Shown: one piece after another, positions 56,315-64,000 of the stretch
Numbering within the stretch: position 1 is the first letter of the stretch
Layout: every line of letters begins with the position of its first letter
Assembly: GCF_018812025.1 (NCBI RefSeq)
Contig: NC_063062.1
Span: forward strand, 38,204,228-38,268,227
Length of the DNA stretch: 64,000 nucleotides
Origin: Megalobrama amblycephala
Lineage: Eukaryota; Chordata; Actinopteri; Cypriniformes; Xenocyprididae
Reading direction: 5' to 3'
Program-made: the position numbers and the translations under genes
Notes under the pieces: model-generated
Told to the model about the DNA's origin: nothing
The model's database searches: none
What the model saw: only the letters and a program-made list of their open reading frames with translations

Positions 56315-57165
56315 CCCAGATGTAAACGCACATCAGATAGACGTCTCTGAGATGTAGGTGTACTATGGGGTAAATATAAAAGCATTGAAATATAGTTTTT
56401 CCTCCCATCTAATTTTTTTTCCATCACCATATCCCCATATGATTATTCAAATAATATAAAAATAGCATTTCTCACAATATGAGACGAATAAAACATCAAT
56501 AGTACAAACTGAAATAGCATCAGTTTTTGGTAGTGAACATTTACCAACAAGTATTAAAGAAATACTCTCCTTTATGAAAGACAGTAAATTAATTAATTGT
56601 GATACATTTTGAATGGGGAAGTACAGTTAAGATTTGTAAACCAATGATTTCAATCAATGAAGAAAATTTTATTCAGGAGCAGAAGTCAGCTCAACTCTTT
56701 AAGGCTAAAGAGACATCTGCAAACACACAACTCTTCCTCAATGTGAAGTTTCATCCAACAAGTCTGTCTTTTACCAGAACAGAAGAAACATGAAAAGACT
56801 TTAACGCAATTAGAAGTATAATTTTTATTTATTATTTTTCATTATTCTTTGTAAATTTGAATTCTAACTTTTGTTGTAAACTTATTGGAATGTGTTTATG
56901 TGCATCAAATAACTTACATCAGAGTAAGGGAGTCAAAAACTACTCAAATCATGCACACACTATTTATTTTAATCTTCTATTACTCCATAAAAAGAAATCT
57001 AAATATAAATGGAACAAAGTACAATAATCATAATAAAGCATAATGATTTTAATAATATTGTGAAGTAAAATCTTATATGTTACATCCAATGTTATAATTA
57101 TGATTTGTTTTGGGTATGGTGTTTTTTCCCCCTCCCCTTCTTTTTTTCTCTGTCTTTACTTTCGT
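55934..57165. other. AT-rich spacer with poly-A run
   Basis: An A run of roughly 35 bases lies at 56275-56310, flanked by repeats of AGACGT, CATCTTAAAG and CATCTGA types. No gene was recognised. Confidence 0.5.
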
Positions 57166-57169
57166 TTTC

Positions 57170-57375
57170 AGCAGGGCGACGCGGGTACCTGATTGGTCTA
57201 TTCATCTGTCAATCATCGAGACGCTTGGTGACGACCAGAGCCATAGAGAGACAGAGTTGCGACAACGGAAGCGCTTGATCGTCACGTGATTCGTGTAGCC
57301 TTCAGATAGTTCCAGGAAGTGCTTCGGCGGCAATTCAAAAAGATAGGGTTAGAGAGACAGAACCGTGATTTTTGG
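57170..57375 (+). promoter_or_regulatory. possible promoter and first exon region
   Basis: A GC-richer island with GATTGG (inverted CCAAT), TCACGTGA (E-box, about 57282-57289), AGGAAGTGC (ETS-like) and several CG dinucleotides stands out from AT-rich surroundings. A possible splice donor GTAATT follows at 57376. Part of it (GGTGACGACCAGAGCCATAG) is repeated inverted near 59440. Direction and target gene are not known. Confidence 0.4.
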
Positions 57376-57961
57376 TAATTTGTAGTCAATAAATGCATCG
57401 GTTTACAATATTTATGTAATACACCGACATGTGAATGTAGCATGTGTTTGTAGTTACAGCAATGTTGTTTTTAAAAGATAAAAACCTGCTAATATTTGAG
57501 GATTAGTGTTGTCAACCAGCGTTGCCTGCCTTGTTAACATATTTCTGGCTAACATTACCTTGTTTAAAGATCGCGTTGCAGTTGTTTTGAAGTATTTTTA
57601 TGTTTTTAAACTTGTATGTTAGTTCAGGGCAATCAAGTCATGTTCACTATGGTTTTACAGGGACAGGAGACCTGCAGGTGACAGGTTGTCTTAAAAAACC
57701 CATTGCAAATAAGTGAAATGTAAAATTTAATTAAGTGAAATTTAATTAATCTTAATGTTAACAATTCTTATGCACCCCATTCACTTATTATATATACATT
57801 CATACACAATATATTCAATTCTAAAATAAAACATTATACACACATTGACTTCTGCACTGATTTAGTGCAATGGATTTATACATTTATAATAAACTGCATG
57901 TCAAGCATTTCATCTGTCCTTTCCTACATGTTCTTGTTGTCTCCCCGCTATGGTTTGCAGT

Positions 57962-58038
57962 GTTGCATGAGGATGATCCAGTCACTCAGAGAAAGCAGTA
58001 TGAATGCATGGTTTCCCCACTGACACGGAAAGGAGAAA
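57962..58038 (+). CDS. possible coding exon, unidentified
   Basis: After TGGTTTGCAG the frame reads VLHEDDPVTQRKQYECMV and SPLTRKGES, charged and protein-like, unlike the surrounding AT-rich sequence. The donor is unclear (a GTTATG follows). It may belong to a gene starting near 57.2 kb. The family is not recognised and it could be chance. Confidence 0.25.
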
Positions 58039-58387
58039 GTTATGTTCTAGTCAGCAGGAGCAATCTAAATAGAACTAAAGATTGTGCGCCAAGTTGTGTG
58101 TTAATCATATATAGGTTGTATCTGCCTTTTTTCACAAAAACCAACACTGGGAACTTTTATGTTTATTAAAGGTTTATTAAAAATAAGGAGCAAGGAAAAG
58201 CTTGCAAAATCCAGGGAGCAGAGACTGGCGGTGACAGCATCATTGCATGGAGTCTTCAGGATCTGAATCCCCTTTGTGCTTGTATTGAAAGCAAGATAAA
58301 AGGAAACAAAATGGGAGAAATTAAATACAGTAGTAGTATATAATATACAGTTTTGGTATTTAGTATGATTTCCCATTTAGCCTAGTG

Positions 58388-58388
<1 letters not shown>

Positions 58389-58464
<76 letters not shown>
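58389..58464. repeat. (TA)n microsatellite
   Basis: An uninterrupted TA run of about 75 bp. Confidence 0.95.
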
Positions 58465-58467
<3 letters not shown>

Positions 58468-58628
58468 TTTTTATTTTTTTTGCTGCTTTTAAGCATTGTT
58501 TTTTTTAATCTCACTTATAAACTTCCCTCTCCCCATCAATCCAAAAATAGACACATAATAGACAGACAACAGAATCACAATACATTCTCGAATATAAATT
58601 CTAAAATAAGGATTTTTTTTCTTTATTA

Positions 58629-59032
58629 CCAGGTGAAAAAAAATACTATAGTAATTTATAGTAAATACCATAGTGTTTTTGAACCATACTATAGTAAAGT
58701 ACTTGAATTAATTTGTTGTGGTAATTCTATAGTTGCTGTGATAATAGAACAACTATAGTAATATAAACAAATTAAGTTACCCAATACTGTACTAAGTTTT
58801 CTACAACTTTAGGGTATATTATACTACAATAAAAAACTACAGTAAAACAGTACTGCAGTAAAAAACTAAAGTATACTACAGTATTTATTACAGTTTATCA
58901 GTTCACTATATTGCAGTATGCTGTAGCATTCATTAACAACGTGTTGTAAATACTATAATATAGTATACTACAATTTACTATAGTATGGTTCAAAAACACT
59001 ATACTATTTACTATAGTTTTTTTTCACCTGGG
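58629..59032. mobile_element. MITE with CCAGGTGAAAAAAA termini
   Basis: CCAGGTGAAAAAAAATACTA pairs with TAGTTTTTTTTCACCTGG. The inverted similarity extends inward through GGTTCAAAAACAC or its complement, about 70 bp. The interior is built of ACTATAGTA units. Confidence 0.8.
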
Positions 59033-59319
59033 TTGTACATTTAATATGGAATAAGGATATTCTCATTTTACCACTTTCACCCACCACAAGCCCCAAAGTT
59101 ATATTTAACCCCGTTTAGAATCCCTTTTCTGTAATTACACAACGATGAATGAATTGTTTTAATCTATTATCTAATCTACTATCCCCTGGAACTATTTATT
59201 TAGTGAGCAATATCAGCTAGCATGCTTTAATACACAAGTTAATTTGATTCAGATGTACTGATACTATAAAATCTTATAATTTAAACGGCTTACCTTTTAA
59301 AAGTACATCACAAACGGTC

Positions 59320-59510
59320 TGTTCTGCTGTAACTCTACGGCGCGGCTGCTACTTCCGGGAACTATTGAGAGGTTCCACGAGCCGCCATTGCTGTAAAAAA
59401 CCGTTCCATTGGAGTCTATGGAGTTGTCGCAACTCTCTCTCTCTATGGCTCTGGTGACGACCAGAGGTGACGACGGTGACGACAACGCATGGCTTCACCA
59501 ATGAGGGCGC
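59320..59510 (-). promoter_or_regulatory. GC-rich block, inverted partner of the 57.2-kb island
   Basis: The - strand reads CAGAGCCATAGAGAGAG..AGTTGCGACAA, matching 57236-57266 in reverse, then GGCGGCTCGTGGAACC and CCGGAAGT. The CG content and ETS-like CCGGAAGT suggest a second, divergent promoter copy or a dispersed repeat. A 62-codon open frame through it is not credited. Confidence 0.35.
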
Positions 59511-61581
59511 GCCATGTGATTTATAATGAGCGCATCTGCGTCATAGGATCTGCGTAAGAAACACTAGTTTAGTGCCACGTGCTACCTTTTGTATTTTTGG
59601 TTTGTAGTAAAGAGTAGTTTATTTAGGGCATCTTTTACGCTTATGATTTTTAAAATAGCCAAAAAGGGGCAAAATATTTTTAGCAAAAACGATGATCAGT
59701 GATGCACATTTACTTTGATATTATGGCAGTCACTGCTGGATTCGGTGGTCAAACGATCCATTGTCCAGTTTGATTAAATTCAGTGATAATAGCTTACTGT
59801 ACATCCACACGGAGGTGTTGATTTGAATTGTTTAAAACAATTGCAATACTATTTGGAAATTAATGAATCAACTCTATTCTAAAAACTTTATCTGAGAAAC
59901 ATTTTATAGCTACAATTTTGTTTTTATGGATATTTTGATTTATTTATTTATATATACATTTATATTTATATATATTTATTTATTTTATATATTCATTCTA
60001 AAAGGATACTGGATGATTTTTAGCATTGTAATGTGTATGGCACAAATGGCATTTATAGTCCGTATCTAATATTTTCCCATGTCTTGTATCTTTGACAGTG
60101 TTAACCATGGTGTCATGTGGATGGGAATATGCATGGAAATGATATGCAGATGAGGTTATGCATAGTAAAACTAGACCTTGTATAAGCTCCATATATGATG
60201 ATTTCAGGATGGAGGAGATGTGTGTACACACTATGTTTTTGTACACACAAAAAGATTTATAAAGGCCATACACACGTTCAGCACCCGTCATTCTCACCTG
60301 AGCTTACGCACACCTGCATCATATGTTGGGTCAGAGGTCATGATGTCAGCTCAAGTGAGAATTGATGAATGCAGAAGTGCGCTCCAGTATATGACAAAAT
60401 TGATAAAAATATTTAATCAGTATAAACAGCTATTTTGAATAATTAAGGACACATTATGGACCCTGATGGTGTTACAGCTTCTATCAGCAGCTAACCAACC
60501 AAACACTGATATGATGATGGAAACCATCTGTTGGACAGGCTGTAAACCCGTGACCCTTGAACTCTGAAACATCATATTACACTCTTCTGATGGGTGCTTT
60601 TCAAACTTGCAGTATTTAAACAATATGTAGGAAGCTATTATTTTTGTAATGTGACAAACAACCATGATATGACATCACAGATAGGTCTCCTCATGACTGT
60701 GTGTAAAGGTTAGTTAATCTTTTGAAAATAATTATTTTATTTATAATATTTACTAATAATTTTATGCTTGACCTTTTTATAGTTTCAGTAGTTGTTCTAG
60801 CAATGATTAGCAGAACTTGTTTTTCAGAAAACTTTTCGAAATCACACCTAGACTGCGCGTCCTGCAATGTCTTGCAGAAGAACTTATATGCTACTGTTTT
60901 TGTCAGTCAACATCTGGGACAAATTCAAATTTATACCATTACAACAACAGAGTTCTGCAGTTTTCACTGATTAATGTTGAATCATATAACCTATCAATTT
61001 CACAAAATGTCACATTACACATCTCACACAACTCAAACCTTTTGTTCTCCAACAAATGATCAGCAAATGAAGTACATTATTTTTTATATGCATTATTTTC
61101 AACATGCATCTTCATTTGCTTTTGACCCATTTAACACTATAGTATTTGTCAAGTAAAAGGAAATCAGTCTGTGTGGTAAGCAGGACAGGAAGAGGCTCAA
61201 AGAACTCTACGTTTGTCCATCTATCAGACCAAAACCACATTTCCTTACAAGTCTAAAGAACTCGGGCCACGTCAGGTTTCGTTCTGACTTGAAACTGTGT
61301 AGAGGGTAAAACAATGTATTTAATGCAATAATTTTTCACAAGAAAACCACTAAGATGTCTTCTGTTAGTCGATATGATGACTGTACTTAGATGCATAGTT
61401 GTGAGAAAGACACAACTACACACAAACACACAGTTTTATTTTTAGCATCTTGGGAAAGCAGCAATAACATCCAGTCATGTCAAAAAAGCAGAGATGAAGC
61501 AACACGATTCTGAATTTAGCTGCAGTGTGCATGTGTTTTTATTTACTATACAAAACGACAAATTTATCATGAACAGTTTGA
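59511..61581. other. AT-rich spacer
   Basis: No recognisable gene or transposon end was seen. Short open frames (59998-60297, 60722-61059 and others) lack motifs and splice support. Confidence 0.45.
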
Positions 61582-61635
61582 TTAACGTCTCGTGACGACA
61601 CCTGCGTACACCACCTCATCCTCCTGTTTAACACT
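61582..61635 (-). CDS. candidate terminal exon with a tyrosine motif
   Basis: On the - strand, acceptor GTGTTTTCTTTCAG is followed by SVKQEDEVVYAGVVTRR and TAA (61584-61582). VVYAGV is an ITIM-like VxYxxV motif, common in cytoplasmic tails of fish Ig-superfamily receptors, which often end in a short exon. The rest of the gene is not identified, and such an 18-codon match may be chance. Confidence 0.4.
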   Translation of the reverse strand, partial: SVKQEDEVVYAGVVTRR

Positions 61636-61961
61636 CTGAAAGAAAACACAAACACAAAAGTTATGAAGACACAAAATTCTTAAGTATCAGATTGAGATAT
61701 TTTTAAATAACAGTGCTTTACCACTAAAAAAACCAAATAAGCAGCTTCATACCACAACAGTCATAAAAACAATTTTAAACACATTTAAAAACTGTATTTT
61801 TAATGCATGCACATTCAAGACAATTATTAGTAGTAGTAGTAGTATTATTTCTGTAAATTTTACAGAAATTAAACATTCGAAATATTCACTTTCACATTAT
61901 GACAGCAGTCCAATATCACTCTATTGAACATTAGGTTATAATGCATTTTACTCTAAATTCT

Positions 61962-61993
<32 letters not shown>

Positions 61994-63482
61994 GTTAGTG
62001 GTTTCATGAATGTTTGACTAAGAGGCATTGTTAAAAAAAAAAAAAAGCTGTAATATTCACACTCTTTTTTTCTCACAGACAGAACAGTATCTTCAGTTTC
62101 AGTTTTTTTTCTCCAGAAGTCCAGTTTCCTACTGACCTGCTTCTGTTTCAGCCTACAGAATCTATAACTATAACTGTTTTTAGACCTATTACTATTTGTG
62201 CTGTTCATTTTTAAAAATCTCTAAACCCTCCTTTGCGAGAGCCAGGGTTGGCGCCAGTGCATGCTGTCTGAGTTTTCAGTGTTGACAGCTCTATAAAATA
62301 CCCTACTGGAAGCGCTGTTTTGCTGTATTATATAGGCCTACTTAAAAAAATTCTATAAGGCTATACAAATAACATTTTAAATTACTTCTGTTTCTGAACA
62401 AATAAATGAGCTAAATCATACCCAGTGGCAGCTGGTGCAAAAAAAATGTTGGGGGGGGCGCAAAATTTTTTTTTTAAAAATGCAGGAATGAATAGGCTAA
62501 TTGTTAAATAACCATTTAACAAGTGATATAATAATGTATCTTTACTGCTTATCTAAAACATGGACAATTCAGTATTTAAAGCATGCCATAGGGCTGGGAT
62601 CTAAAAAAAATCTGTATTTAATAAAAAAATGTTATTTCACATCCTGCCCAATATTGTCCTAGAAACAATGTTCATATTGAAGGCTATAAAAACAAACATG
62701 AATGTAACTGTGTAGTATGCTATGTTATGTGCAAAAAAGGGGTCAAATCACATTAGGCCAAGGCTATATTCTAAAATTGTAACTTTACAATCTGTAAGAA
62801 TTGAAAATATCCAAAGATATTTTAAAATGAACAAAGACATTTGCTTTACTGTTTCACACCCCTCTCTCTTGCCAAGGGCCATTTGGGAGGCACAAAGGTG
62901 ATAGTGATCAAGGCCTGTAGGCCAAGATGTGTGTACATCGGGGGTCTACAAATGGTCACACCTTTCGTACAGTGGGGGGAAGTTTTAATCTTCTGATTGG
63001 TCAGTTTGAATGTCTCACATTTGAGTTTCAGTCACATGGTCAAGGAAGGGATAAAAGAATATTTTAGCTGTTGCTCTGGGCTCTTTTTCTATGCTCTTCT
63101 TCCTTGGATCTCGGGCACTCCCTTGCCCTCTCTCTCTCTCTCTCTCTCTCTCTCTATTTCTCTTTCTCTCTCAGGTAACTTTTTTCATACATGCTGTGTA
63201 CAATTAATGGTATATGATTTTATCATCTCATACATCTATTTTGTAATTATTTTAAGTGTAACCATCATCAGATATTGTCATTAAACCCTTTCAATTACAA
63301 TGGATGTGCTAACGAGTTTTGATTTAGTATTAACATTAGTGTGCTCCCTATTGCAATACAATATTGTCACACTATAGCAACGCTCTCCCACATATTTTGC
63401 TATCATAACTGCGCTTATTTCCGTCGTTGGTATAAGTTGCAGTGGGTGGTAATAGACAAGAAATGTACAGTTCTCTAACATC
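61636..63482. other. AT-rich region with possible LTR-like block
   Basis: Poly-T runs at about 61961-61992 and a (TC)n at 63130-63155. The block 62860-63175 (GGGATAAAAG, CTCTGGGCTC, then GGTAAC) resembles promoter or LTR U3-R-U5 sequence but no second copy is visible. CAGTGGCAGCTGGTGC near 62423 may be a hAT end. No exon could be fixed. Confidence 0.4.
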
Positions 63483-63557
63483 TTACTGATAAAGTTTCTT
63501 TAGTCGCTCGGCAAACCTTACAGTCTGAACCGCTGTAGGAGTTCCACCCTTACAAAT
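63483..63557 (-). CDS. candidate terminal coding exon, unidentified
   Basis: On the - strand, acceptor TTTTGTTTTTAG precedes ICKGGTPTAVQ then TVRFAERLKKLYQ and TAA (63485-63483). The composition is protein-like and balanced, unlike the AT-rich flanks. Upstream exons would lie beyond 63600 on the same strand, possibly outside the window. I cannot name the family. Confidence 0.45.
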   Translation of the reverse strand: MCKGGTPTAVQTVRFAERLKKLYQ

Positions 63558-63822
63558 CTAAAAACAAAATACAGAAGTTTTAAAGCAGAAGTTAAATACA
63601 CCAAACTAAAAATGAAAATAAATAAAAACAAAAGAACAGACTAATTATTATTATTATTTTGATTACCCTACAGTCACTTTACACAGTTACTGCTATCGTA
63701 CAAATACACTTAGTTGTAGGTTCGAAATTCTACATGTTATAATTATTATGTTCGTCAAAAAAAAAAAAAAAATTCAACAACTTTTAGCAAAATGTAATTT
63801 ACTCAGATTGAACTCCGATTCT

Positions 63823-63931
63823 GCATCCCAATGTGCATACTATCCACCCTATCCGCCCTAAACAGTATTGAATATTACTACTAGTGTCATATACTATTTA
63901 GGATGGATAGTATGCACATTGAGACGCAGAC
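63823..63931. repeat. short palindromic MITE
   Basis: CTGCATCCCAATGTGCATAC pairs with GTATGCACATTGAGACGCAG over about 30 bp per arm; total about 110 bp. Confidence 0.75.
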
Positions 63932-64000
63932 CGTCTGTTTGGCGCGCTCATTCACGGAAGTTTGTGCTTGCTGAAGGCTCGTCCACGCCTGACTCCAAAA

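Overview
The window looks like teleost fish DNA, most probably cyprinid. It is AT-rich, full of short non-autonomous DNA transposons (TTAA-flanked and hAT-type) and microsatellites, and carries a Ty3/gypsy element. Its genes are split into small exons with vertebrate splice signals. The species assignment is inferred from this composition; no search was run.

Positions 336-54229 (+ strand) hold the 3' part of one very large NLR-type (NLRC3-like) gene, or a tandem of such gene parts. I find 34 successive exons, nearly all 162-174 bp. Each encodes about 57 residues, i.e. two ribonuclease-inhibitor-type leucine-rich repeats. All start with the last base of a codon and end with the first two, so every exon is a phase-symmetric cassette. 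Two final exons (53421-53569 and 54183-54229) give a short acidic C-terminal tail and a stop. No NACHT, FISNA, PYD or B30.2/SPRY exon lies in the window; the 5' end of the gene is outside it. The LRR exons fall into sequence classes (A, B, C, D, E, F and C-terminal types) that recur in the order A-B-C-A-E/B'-D/F, which points to growth by duplication of multi-exon blocks. One exon has a stop codon (6293-6295), one seems to have lost its normal acceptor but can use an in-frame upstream one (25902), and one has a weakened donor (26397).

The introns are packed with transposons. Examples are a Gmr1-like gypsy element on the - strand (19215-23012; near-identical LTRs, integrase before reverse transcriptase, most of RT and RNase H deleted), two 1.2-1.3 kb TTAA-flanked elements in opposite orientation (16428-17639 and 41791-43069), hAT-type elements with 8-bp target duplications (14861-15740, 41305-44227, 47818-49411), and an LTR inside a MITE inside a hAT element (37815-40065).

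After 54230 no LRR exon is seen. There is a GC-rich promoter-like block near 57.2 kb with an inverted partner near 59.4 kb. Two candidate terminal coding exons lie on the - strand (61582-61635, with a tyrosine motif, and 63483-63557). The genes they belong to could not be identified.
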